NCBI RefSeq assembly: GCF_042186555.1
Contig: NC_133328.1
Location: 615,769,744-615,833,743 of the forward strand
Direction: 5' to 3'
Length of the DNA: 64,000 nt
Source: Aquarana catesbeiana
Taxonomy: Eukaryota; Chordata; Amphibia; Anura; Ranidae
In this document: positions 20,946 through 32,119 of the stretch, one piece after another
Layout: every line of letters starts with the position of its first letter
Position numbering within the stretch: the first letter of the stretch is position 1
Notes under the pieces: generated by a model
Told to the model about the DNA's origin: nothing
Database searches by the model: none
The model's input: the letters and a program-made list of their open reading frames with translations, nothing else
Made by a program: the position numbers and the translations under genes

Positions 20946-21926
20946 CACTATATTACCAAAAGAATTGGGACGCCTGCCTTTAAACACATATGAACTTTAA
21001 TAGCAGGTTCAATATTGTCAGTTCACTTTATTTGTGTGCAATGTTCATAGCCCATTGAATGCCTTATTACTGCACTCATTAATTTTAGATATTTATTAGC
21101 GCTGTTAATGCTGAGTTTTATCCCTGCATATTTGTTTTTTATATTATCAGGACATAGTTGAGCGAGTTTGGGGTGGAGGAACTTGACTGGCCTGCACAGA
21201 GCCCTGACCTCAACCCGATCTAACCAGTTTGTGATGAATTAGAGCGGAGACTGCAAGCCAGGCCTTCTCATCCACATCTGTGCCTGACTTCACAAGTGCG
21301 CTTCTGGAAGAATGGTCGAACGTTCCCATAGACACATTCCTAAACCTTGTGGACAGCCTTCCCAGAACAGCTGTTATAGCTGTAAAGGGTGGGACAACTC
21401 AATATTGAACCCTACGGACTAATGCCCTGTACACATGGTCGGACATTGATCAGACATTCCGACAACAAAATCCATGGATTTTTCCGACGGATGTTGGCTC
21501 AAACTTGTCTTGCATACACACGGTCACACAAAGTTGTCGGAAAATCCGATCGTTCTGAACGCGGTGACGTAAAACACGTACGTCGGGACTATAAATGGGG
21601 CAATGGCCAATAGCTTTCATCTCTTTATTTATTCTGAGCATGCGTGGCACTTTATGCGTCGGAATTGTCCACACACGGTCAGAATTTACACAAACGGATT
21701 TTGTTGTCGGAAAATTTTATAGCCTGCTCTCCAACTTTGTGTGTCGGAAAATCCGATGGAAAAAGTCTGATGGAGCCCACACACGGTCGGAATTTCCGAA
21801 AACAAGCTCCAATCACACATATTCCGTCAGAAAGGCTGACCGTGTGTACAGGGCATAAGACTGGGATGCCATTAAAGATCTTGTGCGTGTAAAGGCAGGC
21901 GTCCCAATACTTTTGATAATATAGTG
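20946..21926. mobile_element. Tc1/mariner remnant interrupted by a MITE
   Basis: The ends are CACTATATTACCAAAAGAAT and the inverse CTTTTGATAATATAGTG, each beside TA (20944-20945 and 21927-21928). The retained transposase remnant reads on the plus strand around CAGAGCCCTGACCTCAACC, the family's DLNP-coding catalytic region. Most of the transposase is gone. A Harbinger MITE sits at 21423-21855. Confidence 0.88.
21423..21855. mobile_element. 433-bp Harbinger MITE with TAA duplication
   Basis: The ends are TGCCCTGTACACATGG and its inverse, with TAA on both sides (21420-21422 and 21856-21858). It is nearly the same length as, and very similar to, the inverted copy at 45218-45651. The shared core has TGACGTAA (21565-21572), a TATAAAT motif (about 21588) and GGCCAATAG (about 21604). 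Confidence 0.93.
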
Positions 21927-21935
21927 TAAGTATTA

Positions 21936-21956
21936 GGGGGGGGGGGGGGGGGGGGG
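21936..21956. repeat. Poly-G run of 21
   Basis: Twenty-one consecutive G residues just outside the Tc1 right end. A run this long is prone to sequencing error. Confidence 0.97.
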
Positions 21957-22040
21957 CTGAGGGTGGCTGCTGCACACAGAAGGTTTTTTTTTATCTTAAT
22001 GCATAAAACCCCTTTAATAAAAACTTTCTTTTAATTTCAG

Positions 22041-22345
22041 ACTGTAGCAGAAGATCAGAGAGCAATGAATCTACATTGCAACGACAGGAAGATTCTGAGG
22101 TCTGACTTCAGCCCTTCTACACTGGAACTTCACAGGTTAACAGCCTCGCCAACGGGGCCCCCCCTCCCATCTCAGGCTCCATAGCAGCCGCGTGGGCCAC
22201 TATGGCTATTGCTACGCCTTTGTCTTCTGTGGATGAATGTGTCTAGTCTGTCTAGAAGTAGAATGATGTCATAGTCAGGCTTCTGTTACAGTTCTCATGC
22301 TTTTTTTCTTTTATGATATACATTGCACCCAAATGCAATAAAAAA
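22041..22345 (+). CDS. Candidate last exon of a host gene
   Basis: A pyrimidine-rich tract (CTTTCTTTTAATTTCAG) ends in AG at 22039-22040. In one phase the following bases read CSRRSESNESTLQRQEDSEV and a TGA at 22103-22105. An AATAAA lies at 22337-22342, about 230 bp further on. Together these give the shape of a terminal exon with a short coding tail and a 3' UTR. The tail is charged and Ser-rich, with RRSES resembling a basophilic kinase site and SEV fitting the class I PDZ-ligand pattern S/T-x-V. I do not recognise the protein, and no upstream exon is visible in the window. The sequence does not recur elsewhere here, unlike most of the surroundings. It could still be a chance arrangement or an unrecognised repeat. 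Confidence 0.35.
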
Positions 22346-22888
22346 AAAGAACAGCCAATTAGAAATTCCTCTTTCTATTATTTATCTTCCAGTGTTCCTT
22401 TGTTCAGCGGGTGCTTTCTTTTAAATGACGCACCTAGTGGCCTGTGATAAATGCATAGTAGAATATTGAGCAGTAAACTTTCCCCCCCGAACAAAGACGA
22501 GCCAACCTTTCCTTTGTATTTGGGCGGAGCAGCGAACGCGTATTTATTCAGATCCCCCTCCAGGAATGCAGACCAGAATGGCAGCACATTAGACCAGTAG
22601 GCCTGAAAACGATGTACACGGCCACATTCCTGGGGAGGCCGGATTAAACCTCTCCGCCGCAGAATAGACTAGAACAAATGTTTTCCTTTCAGAAACCTGT
22701 GGGTGTAAATTTGCTATTAGTCTCGCTTGGTGCTTCAGCCATGAGAATAGACTGCGGAGCGCTGCAGGGGGAGGATTCCTGCCTTGTCTCTTTTTGAAAT
22801 TAAAGTGTAGCTAGCATCAGATAAATTCTTTCATGTTAAGTCCATGTATGTTAAGTATTCCCCTGCTGCTAATGTGTGCCGTAGACAG
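22346..22888. other. Apparently single-copy sequence after the candidate exon
   Basis: No repeat boundary is visible from about 22346 to 22888. Read as part of a host locus, it would be 3' flank or non-coding sequence. Nothing more can be supported. Confidence 0.35.
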
Positions 22889-23840
22889 GGCTGGTGCAAG
22901 GATTTTTGACACTCTAGGCAAAACCTAATTTTGCGCCCCTCCCTGGCCCCACCCATGACTCCACCCCCTTTGCCCTTCCCACGTATACCCACCTTTTAAT
23001 GAAGCGCCCATCAAATGAAGCCCACCAGCACCCATCAAGTGCAGCCCCACCAGCACCCATCAAATGCAGCCTCACCAGCGCCCATCAAATGCAGCCTCAC
23101 CATTGCCCATCAATGCAGCCTACTAGTGCCCATCAAATGCAGCCTCACCAGCGCCCATCAAATGTAGCCTCACCATTGCCCATCAATGCAGCCTACCAAT
23201 GCCCATCAAATGCAGCGACACCAGTGCCCATCAATGTTTAACCTTTTAGCGAAGCGCCCATCAAATGCAGCCAACCAGCACCCATCAAGTGCAGCCCCAC
23301 CAGCGCCCATCAAATGCAGCCTCACCAGCGCCCATCAAATGCAGCCCCACCAGCGCCCATCAAATGCAGCCTCACCATTGCCCATCAATGCAGCCTACCA
23401 GTTCCCATCCAATGCAGCCTCACCAGCACCCATTAATGCAGCGACACCAGTGCCCATCAATGTTTAACCTTTTAGCGAAGCGCCCATCAAATGCAGCCAA
23501 CCAGCACCCATCAAGTGCAGCCCCACCAAGGCCCATCAAATGTAGCCTTACCAGCGCCCATCAAATGCAGCCTGACCATTGCCCATCAAATGCAGCCTAC
23601 CAGCACCCATCAAGTGCAGCCCCACCAAGCCCCATCAAATGCAGCCTTACCAGCGCCCATCAAATGCAGCCTGACCATTGCCCATCAATGCAGCCTACCA
23701 GCGCCCATCAATGCAGCCTACCAGCGCCCATCAAATGCAGCCCCACCAGCGCCCATCAATGCAGCCTACCAGCGCCAATCAAATACAGCCTCACCAGCGC
23801 CTATCAATGCAGCCACACCAGTGCCCATCAATGAATGTTT
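22889..23840. mobile_element. hAT-like left end followed by a 25-bp minisatellite
   Basis: The sequence CAGGGCTGGTGCAAGGATTT at 22889 is of the hAT-terminus type. An array of about 25-bp units (GCCCATCAAATGCAGCCTCA, then CCAGC) runs from about 22990 to 23835. The array has higher-order copies: TGTTTAACCTTTTAGCGAAG occurs at 23235 and 23461. No matching right end or duplication was found. Confidence 0.6.
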
Positions 23841-24889
23841 GCTTGCTTCCATTCATTTGGGAGTCAGGACACAGACACAGTCCTCCGCCACCGTTGTGCC
23901 TTTGCTACAAAGGAACAATCACCTGAAAATAGTTTTCTCATAGAGGTCTCTATGTATAATCTCTTTGGGGTGAACAATGTTAGAGGGGAGGTCCCAAAGG
24001 CGGGGACTTTATAGTGATTGTTTGCTTGAATAAATCGGGTCCATGTGATGCTATCGGAGTGCGGAGAGTTTCTGTTCATGTGTTGAAGCATGGAGGGCTC
24101 CCCTATTGACCTGCACATGGGGCAGAGAGCAGAGCGGGAGCAACTAGGCTTGGAACAGAGTGCCATAATGTGATGTGATAGTATGTGCCATAATGTGATA
24201 GTATGTAAATTGCTTTCTATCTATAGTCTATCTGCAGTCTGATCACTGGGGGGGGGGGAGACTGAGGAAATGCTTTCTTCTGCAGAAGACTGATGACATA
24301 ATCTCAACCTTGGCAAAGTCACCAGAGTGGAGCTCAAGGATGGCTTTTTAATGATAAAAGGTGCCATAATGTGATAGTATGTAAGTTGCACATTATGGTA
24401 GACTTGCCTGCCAAAATGCTCCCCCCAGTAATGTGACGATTTTCCTTGTAGTTCCTTTGATGCTGCTGACATCTTTGCACAGTCTTCCTCTGGGTTCGGC
24501 ATCTTTGACCATCTTGATTGGCTGGGCCGGGTGACGTAACTCCCGCACATGTCTACAGGAGTACATCTGAGCTGATCTGAGATCTATAATGAGTTTATTA
24601 TATTGTAGATGGACACATGAGGGGGACAGAGTGACCAGGAAGTAAGGTGTGTGTGTGGGAGGGGGGGGGGGTAGGCGGAATATATGCGGGGGGCACATTG
24701 GGTGGGGAAAGGACCTATGCTGATTGAAATATGACCCCCCCTCCCCCCACAAGAACATAAGCCCTCTTACCTCCCAAAGCGCCCCCCCAAGCACATATCT
24801 GCCCCCCCCACCTCCCTACTAGTCCTCTTCTCTCTCTCAAAATGCCCCCAGCACATAACGCACCCCCCCATTTCCCTACTAGCACAAGT
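23841..24889. other. Unassigned sequence with short GTGCCATAATGTGATAG repeats
   Basis: A motif GTGCCATAATGTGATAGTA occurs in related form near 24160, 24187 and 24361. C- and G-rich low-complexity tracts occupy 24650-24880. No gene is visible. Confidence 0.4.
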
Positions 24890-25855
24890 GGAGAGGGGTG
24901 TGTGTACTGAGGAAGGGGGTCTTTACTGAGGGAGGGGGGTCTGTACTTAGTGGAGGGGGGGTCTGGACTGAGGGACGGAGGTCCGTACTTAGTGGAGGGG
25001 GGGTCTGGACTGAGGGACGGAGGTCCGTACTTAGTGGAGGGGGGTCCAGACTGAGAGACGGGGGTCTACACTTAGTGGAGAGAGGGGGGTCTGTACTTAG
25101 TGGAGGGGGTGTCTGGACTGAGGGATGGGGGGGTCTATACTTAGTGGAGATGGGGGGTCTTTGCTGAGGGAGGGTGTTTATTCTTACTTTAGTGGAGGGG
25201 GGTCTGGACTGAGGGAGGTGGGTGTATACTGAGGGAGGGGTTCTGTACTTAGTGAAGGGGGGGTCTGGACTGAGGGACGGGGGTCTATACTTAGTGGAGA
25301 GGGGGGTCTATACTTCGTGGAGAGGGGGGTCTGTACTGAGTGAGGGGGGCTATACTTAGTGGAGGGGGGTCTATACCGAGGGAAGAGGGTCTATACTGAG
25401 GAAGGGGGTCTGTACTTACTACTTAGTGCAGAGGGGGTCTGGACTGAGGGAGGGGGGTCCATTCTTAGTGGAGATGGAGGTCTGTACTGAGTGAGGGGGG
25501 GGGCTATACTTAGTGGGGGGGTCTATACTGAGGGAAGAGGGTCTATACTGAGGAAGGGGGTCTGGTCTAAGTGAAGGGGGGGGTCTGGACTGAGGGAGGG
25601 GGGTCTATTCTTAGTGGAGAGGGAGGTCTGTACTGAGTGAGGGGGGGACTAAGTGGAGGGGGGGTCTATACTGAGGGAAGAGGGTCTATACTGAGGAAGG
25701 GGGTCTGTTCTAAGTGGAGGGGGGGGGAGTCTGGACTGAGGGAGGGGGTCTATTCTTAGTGGAGAGGGGGTCTGTACTGAGGGGGGACTATACTTAGTGG
25801 AGGGGGGATGACAACATGTTTTACCGCACCAGGTGACACCAATCCTAGTGACGCC
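24890..25855. mobile_element. G-rich 42-bp minisatellite ending in a hAT-like terminus
   Basis: Units such as GGTCTGGACTGAGGGACGG and GGTCCGTACTTAGTGGAGG give a 42-bp period (two 21-bp halves) at 24960-25050 and decay into irregular units to about 25805. The right edge, ending CCTAGTGACGCCACTG near 25855, is inversely CAGTGGCGTCACTAGG, a hAT-type end. No left end with a matching duplication is visible, so this may be a half element. Confidence 0.65.
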
Positions 25856-26530
25856 ACTGTGTATGCATGGATCAGAGTACATTTAGAGGAGTATCATGGC
25901 TGGCAGGCTGGGCAGCAGCTTCTATTGAAGGAGCAACCTATGTAGTCTCTTCTAATAAACAAAATCCTACCAGTTGGCATTGTATTTTTTTTAAGACCAT
26001 AGTTCCACTTTAGGGAAGGTGACCACATTTTTCTGGGTCTGGGCCCCTGCGATTGATTGGGAAGCCCCAATGAACGCAATGGCAGAGTAATAGCTCCCAC
26101 AGCTATATGCAGCCAATTGCATGTAATCACTCATCAACTAGCTCTGAAGAAGGTGATGTGTCCCCCAAAACGCGTAAACACATCAATCTGTTCTACTGTT
26201 TGGCCAATGTGATGTCACCCTGTGATGGAGCAAGATTATGTGTTGAGATGCACTTGATTCACATTATACTTGTGAGTATTTCAGTGTGTGTATTTTAAAT
26301 AAAGTTTCTTTGGTAATGTACTAGGCGTTTGCACCCTCTTGTTTATGTTTACTGGATGCAGACTAATTTCAAGGAACCCTGCTGGATCTCCCACGATGAA
26401 TCGCAAATGGCCCCATTTCCAAGTGTGAATGGGGCCAAGAACTATTTGTACTGGAGCAGGCCAGGCATGCAAGGGGCTGGCAAAAAAGTGGACCTTTCAT
26501 TTGCCATGGATGCCCGTGAGTGACAACAGT
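25856..26530 (+). other. Possible Penelope-like tail with hammerhead-like motif
   Basis: At 26144-26176 the sequence reads CTGAAGA, a short pairable segment, then CAAAACGCGTAAA. This resembles the CUGANGA...GAAA core of the minimal hammerhead ribozymes reported in Penelope-like retroelements. The second core motif reads AAAA instead of GAAA, so activity is doubtful. A short A-rich tail with AATAAA follows at about 26300. No reverse transcriptase is present. Confidence 0.3.
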
Positions 26531-27007
26531 GAAGAATGCCTGTGTAATGGGTGCCTCAAATGATCATTTGTAGTCACCATTAGGACAGTGCATGGTGGGA
26601 TGAAAACAGAGAAGAGCAATTGGTAGCCAGCAACAAAGCATTGTCACCCAATAACAGTAAGTACCTAAATGTGTATTTAATTAAAACTCTAAATTTAAAA
26701 AATATTGAAAATTACTTTTAAAAGGACGTTAACACCCAGGGTGTCAAGAACCAACTGTAACAACCATGGCAGGCCTCGGAGGATTTAACCAGCAAGAGAT
26801 GTATAGACCTGCCAAAATATTTAACTGTTCAAATGCGATATCCAGCATTAGTTGGTCATATTCAACTGGACTTGTTTTGTAATGTTGAAGAGGTCTTGTA
26901 GCTTCTCCAAGCCTCTTCTTCAGCTCTGCATGTCTTGTTCTTTACCATTATGGAACAAGTTCAGTTGAACGAGACCAACTATTACTAGATATACCATGAC
27001 CTGGACC
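26531..27007. other. Unassigned sequence
   Basis: An inverted pair, CAGTTGAACGAGACCAACTA near 26963 against TAGTTGGTCATATTCAACTG near 26848, brackets about 100 bp and suggests a small fold-back. Nothing coding. Confidence 0.35.
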
Positions 27008-28615
27008 AGTGATAGTCATATTTTTTTAATATGGGGGCCTTAGGTACAACCCTCAACATCTCCAAAGGACCCAATATAAAATTCAGTGCATATTCAGTTT
27101 CAGAGACAACATACGCACAACAGGACATAATCAAAAACTAAGGGTATTATACAAGAGATGGCCTGAGACTGCAGACATGATACAAGGGTTGGTCAGAGAC
27201 TGTGCACACAATACAAGAGATGGTCAGAGACCACAGACATGATACAAGGGTCAGAGACTGTGGACATAATAGAAGAGATGGTCAGAGACTGCAAACATGA
27301 TACAAGGGTTGGTCAGAGACTGTGGACACAATACAAGAGATGGACAGAAACTGTGGACATAATACAAGAGATGGTCATAGACCACAGACATGATACAAGG
27401 GTCAGAGACTGTGGACATAATAGAAGAGATGGTCAGAGACTGCAAACATGATACAAGGGTTGGTCAGAGACTGTGGACACAATACAAGAGATGGACAGAA
27501 ACTGTGGACATAATACAAGAGATGGTCAGAGACTGCAGAAATGATACTAGAGATGGTCAGGCGGTGCGAACATGATACAAGAGATGATCAGAGACTGTGG
27601 ACATAATACAAGAGATGGACAGAAACTGTGGACATAATACAAGAAATGGTCAGAGACTGCAGACATGATAGAAGAGATGGTCAGAGACTGTGGACATGAT
27701 ACTAGGAATGGTCAGGGACTCTGGACATTGTCTATTTTTTTAATAAGGGGGCCTTGGGTACAACCCTCGACATCTCCAAAGGACCCAATATAAAATTCAG
27801 TGCATATTCAGTTTCAGAGACAACATACACACAACAGGACATAATCAAAAACTAAGGGTATGATACAAGAGATGGCCTGAGACTGCAGACATGATACAAG
27901 GGTTGGTCAGAGACTGTGGACATAAAACAAGAGATGATCAGAGACCACAGACATGATACAAGGGTTTGTCAGAGACTGTGGACATAATACAAGAAGTGGT
28001 CAGAGATTGCAAACATGATACAAGGGTTGGTCAGAGACTGTGGACACAATACAAGAGATGGTCAGAGACGGCAGACATGATACTAGAGATGGTCAGGCAA
28101 TGCGGACATGATACAAGAGATGGTCAGAAACTGTGGACATTATATAAGAGATGGTCAGAGAATGCAGACATGATCAGACAGTGCGAACATGATACAAGAG
28201 ATGGTCAGAGACTGCAGACATGATACAAGAGACGGTCAGAGACGGAGGACATGCTGCAGGAGATGATAAGAGACTGCGGACATTGTACAAGAGATGGTCA
28301 GAGACTGCAGTCATGATACAAGAGATGGTCAAAGACTGTGGACATGATATAAGAGATGGTCAGAGACTGTGGACATAATACCAGAGATGGTCAGGGACTC
28401 CGGACATTGTCCAAGAGATGGTCAGAGACTAAGAAAATGCTTCAGGAGACGGTCATAGACTGGAAATATATTACACAAGACTGCTAGAAATCACTGCTAT
28501 AACAGGGCAATAAGGAAACACCCATTAGTGCCTGCAGGGTCCTTAAGGGCCGCACAGAAAGTGCCAAACAGCCACACGTGGCCCCCAGGCAATGGTTTGG
28601 GAAACAGAGACCTAG
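27008..28615. repeat. 31-bp minisatellite block with a ~717-bp internal duplication
   Basis: Units of GATGGTCAGAGACTGTGGAC followed by ATAATACAAGA fill 27150-28470. A unique lead-in (GGGGGCCTT...GGTACAACCCTC, then ATCTCCAAAGGACCCAA) occurs at about 27040 and again at about 27745, so the lead-in plus part of the array was duplicated. A smaller 151-bp duplication spans 27239-27530. The outer ends (CAGTGATAGTCAT; inversely TCTGTTTCCCAAACC) look hAT-like, with GACCTGGA and GACCTAGA as a possible duplication. Confidence 0.85.
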
Positions 28616-29079
28616 AGAAATGAGAACCTTCACAAAAACATTGCTCAAACTCCAGTTTTGGTTGGAATGGACCTTTAAATATTTTTCTCCAGATATCATT
28701 CTGGCTGATGTATCATTTCAACAAACGATCTGCCATCTCACACAGCTGTAAACAACATGCAGCAATCACGTCAGATTCAGCTTAATAAGCACCTTGCATC
28801 ACTGGAAAGACAGGAGCTGTAAAAACAGAATCGCGTTCCCCAGCATGAGTCACCTCCAGTACTATGCCGCTATTTCACACTTTTTCCACCAGCATGCATC
28901 TGCTGTAATTTTAGGTTTTCTACAATGTACCTTCATTCTTCTACTGCTAACAGAAGTTATTTTAAAGATTTACTAGCTGAAGTGTTCCCGTTCATTCAAC
29001 AGGCTGGAATTCGGGAGTCCTAATGTTTGACAATACTGTGATTGATGCTATGAAGTATATATAACGCACAGCACAGCCT
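28616..29079. other. Apparently single-copy sequence
   Basis: No repeat of this stretch is seen in the window and no exon is convincing. It is a candidate for conserved non-coding sequence only in the sense that it is not visibly repetitive. Confidence 0.3.
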
Positions 29080-29870
29080 TTAGAGTGGAAAGGGTGTCAA
29101 GCATGTACTGCACAATGTTCAGAATGAGTTAGGCCGGTGTCTGTCACACCCAGCGCAAAGAGTGGATTGGTTCAATTAATATGGCACAGCTTTCAGAGTA
29201 GAAGGGGTGACGAGTATGTAGCATGTGGCAAAATATTCAGAATGAGGAAGTCCAGTGTATGTCACAGCCAGCACAGTATACAGAGTGGGTTGGTTCAGAG
29301 AATATAACATACAGCACAGCCTTCAGTGTAGAAGGGGTGTCAAGCATGTTACAATACTGCACAATGTTCAGAATGGGACAGTCCAGTGTATGTCACATCC
29401 AGCACACGCAGTGGATTGGTTCAGAGACTATAACATACAGCACAGCCTTCAGAGTTGAAGGGGTGTCAATTATGTAGCATACTGCACAACATTCAGAATG
29501 GGGAGGTCAAGTGTATGTCACACCCAGTACAGTATACAAAGTGGATTGGTTCAGAGAATATAATGTACAGCACAGCTTTCTGAGTGGGAGGGATGTCAAG
29601 TATGTAGCATATGGCACAATATTCAGACTAGGGAAGTTCAGTGTATGTCACACCCACCACAGTATACAGAGTGGATTGGTTCAGAGAATATAACGTAAAG
29701 CATAGCCTTTAGAGTGGAAGGGGCATTCAGTATGCAGCATGTGGCAGAACATTGAGAATGGGAACGTTTGGTGTATGTCACAGCTGGTACAGTATATAGA
29801 GTGAATTGGTTCAGAGAATATAACATACAGCACAGCCTTCACAGTGAAAGGGGTGTAGAAAATTTGCAAC
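29080..29870 (+). repeat. ~130-bp tandem repeat, six to seven units
   Basis: GGTTCA followed by a GAATATAAC-like motif starts near 29169, 29292, 29418, 29548, 29678 and 29808, that is 123, 126, 130, 130 and 130 bp apart. Units diverge by 10-20% by eye. Short frames within it are artefacts. Confidence 0.93.
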
Positions 29871-30229
29871 ACATCACACAGTGTTATGGTGTAGTCAATG
29901 GGCTCCCTACACACCAAAACATCCCAATGTACCACAACGCATTACAGTGAAATCAATAGGCTTCTGCCACATAAAAACTTTGCAACATGCCAAAACACAT
30001 TTGTATGCGCTCTGAAGGAACGGCCACCCATGCCATTCCTTCAAAGTCCTGTGCCGTAAATGACATCACGCAGCTCCAGCCAATCACACAGCCGGAGTCT
30101 GCGGACCTGGAGGGAGGATGGGTGAAGATGGATGTGATCTCCAGTGGTGAAAACGCATCGGTGGAGGGCTTTGTTTGCAGGTAAGTTAATACCTTTCAAG
30201 AAGCAACGGGTGTGATGGGGGTTAGGGAA
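29871..30229. repeat. Dispersed repeat related to 1230-1440
   Basis: Bases 30115-30190 share the block GGGTGAAGATGGA, then AGTGGTGA, then GCAGGTAAG with the repeat near 1370-1435. The left part is not recognised. Confidence 0.45.
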
Positions 30230-31150
30230 GAGGTATAGGGGAGGGGAAAGAGATCACAGGCCCAAAGACACACAAGGGGGAGTGGGGGGAACAGGAAATC
30301 TCCAGACTTTGTTTTCCTCCTTAAAGTCCATCAAGTTATAGTCTCCAAACAGACTGTGAACCAGTCTGCAACAGTCCTCAATGGACAGCCTCTCCTGCTG
30401 GTGGATGAAGCGCTTTCTGGCTCACCATAAAGCGCCCTTAAAGTAACACAGCACCCGCCAGGCGCTGTCAATGTCCTCTTGAGAATGAGTCCCACAAAAG
30501 AGTCCGTTCAAGAGACCGAAGTGTGTGGTGACAGTCTGTGGCACAAAGTCCTTAAGTTCTGGTTCCAAGGCCCACAACAGGCCCTGTACAAAGGGGCGCT
30601 CCCAGAAAACGTGCAAAGCAGTTTCCTCCTGGATGATGCAAAATGGGCAGTGCCTGTATCTGTACAGGTTTCTGGCATGCATAAATGTCCTGAGCAGAAA
30701 CCCCTCCATGCCATATCTTTGTGCCTGTTTGGAGTCCCTTTGAAGAAACATTCCTCCAGACCACTTTGCAAGTGGCTGAAGGTAGCCCAGTCAACTTATA
30801 TGTAGTCTTTGGCTTCCAAAAGTCGTGCTTAACTCCCGCTCCTTGATAAACTTAAAAGCATCCAAGTGATACCAAGGAGTGTCCCAGTTGTAGGGGATGG
30901 AACCCTCTCCCATTTGTCCCATCCAAGGGACCTCCAAAGAGGCAGGAGGAAAAAAACAGGACATGGAGTTACCACCAAAGTTCTGTCCACCAAAATCCTG
31001 CGGATGCAGTCACAAGGCACTGGTAGACAAGTGGATAAGAGCAGCAACACTTTTGTAAACGGCACTGGTAGACAAGTGGTTGCGAGTGGTTACATGTTTA
31101 TAAACAGCACTGGTAGACAACTGGTTAAGAGTGGCAACACGAGACAACCT
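30230..31150 (-). pseudogene. Tx1-like LINE ORF2, C-terminal fragment
   Basis: The minus-strand frame 30422-30751 reads FLLRTFMHARNLYRYRHCPFC, then ETALHVFWERPFVQGLLWALEPELKDFVP. This is the zinc-knuckle-like CPxC...H...FWECPF block found near the end of ORF2 in Tx1/L1-related LINEs. After a stop at 30422 the frame continues with RKRFIHQQERLSIEDCCRLV, as expected for a decayed tail. Upstream segments in other frames include DTPWYHLDAFKFIKEREL. A tandem duplication at 31018-31135 interrupts the N-terminal side. RT itself is missing. Confidence 0.7.
31018..31135. repeat. Three-copy ~48-bp tandem within the LINE remnant
   Basis: GGCACTGGTAGACAAGTGG and two close variants recur about every 48-55 bp. 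On the minus strand each copy reads LSTSAVYK, so a coding piece was tandemly duplicated before or during decay. Confidence 0.8.
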
Positions 31151-32119
31151 TCCAACTTTCCTACCCAAGGATGGTCCCACATATTCAAAAACTGCTCACT
31201 AACACTTAAAAAAATGCAAGGTGCGCTTTCAAAGTGGTTGAGAGCGTTGAATAGCCAAGGCCAGTGGAAAAAACTTCTAACAATAAAGTCCGAAGGCTCT
31301 TAGGAAAAAGTATAAAGTGAAGGAATGTACAGAAATGATGGCCGCCTGCATCTATTTACCTTTTGGTTTACAGGGGCCACAGCTACATGGCACATGGGAG
31401 AAAAAAAATTGCGCAGTTACCGATTACTCATCTTGCCGCCAGATTCTGACGGATCATTAACGAGACGACACGGGGGCTGCAATTAACAAATGTGTAAGTT
31501 AATGGATTGCATAACCTGCCACTCCTTAGGTAATTTTTCTTTCTGACAAGGCACAGAAAGCCTTTAACATACTAAATAACCTTTGATTAAAACGCTTTTT
31601 ACTTCTTAAAGTGGAAGTAAACCCATCAAAATAACAGTTTCAAAAACAGTTACATTTCCAGCATGTGCCGAGAGTGTACCTGTCACATTGGTTGTGCGCT
31701 CAACCAAACTGTCAAACCATCCATCCACCAAACCAATTGCTGGTGTCATAACTGATCATGTGCAGCATCAGGGCAGTTGAGGATTAAACAGAGGCCAAGA
31801 TGGTAGCTTCCTTGGCTGACAATGATAGGAGGGTTTCCTCCACTTTAAAGAGATGATCCAGTTATAAAATAAATTCTGGATATCCAACCACTGCCTACCT
31901 TTTATAGGTCAACTCCATCCACACCTTTTTTTCTAATACAGTGGGGGGGGGTCCCTGCCCTCACCCTCATTGCCTGTGTGGTCACCAGACAGGAACCAAG
32001 CGGAATTTTTGTACTCGGGACACAATACAGGAAGACAAAAAGTAAGGAGATATGTACGGTAACCCAAGAATTACATATATTATTACTACAAGAAGAGTTG
32101 GAAGGGTTACCAAATGTGA
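31151..32119. other. Unassigned sequence, part probably dispersed repeat
   Basis: Bases 31310-31600 look single-copy within the window. From about 31605 (AAGTGGAAGTAAACCC) the sequence resembles a dispersed element of the kind also begun near 1193. No gene is visible. Confidence 0.35.

Noticed and set aside
22990..23835. CRISPR-like regular repeats
   Set aside because: Units are contiguous 25-bp monomers with gradual variation and no unique spacers, in a vertebrate context.
22889..25855. A single hAT element spanning 22889-25855
   Set aside because: The left terminus (CAGGGCTGGTGC) and the right terminus (inversely CAGTGGCGTCAC) are different in sequence, and the flanks GCCGTAGA and TGTATGCA do not match. 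Two half elements fit better.
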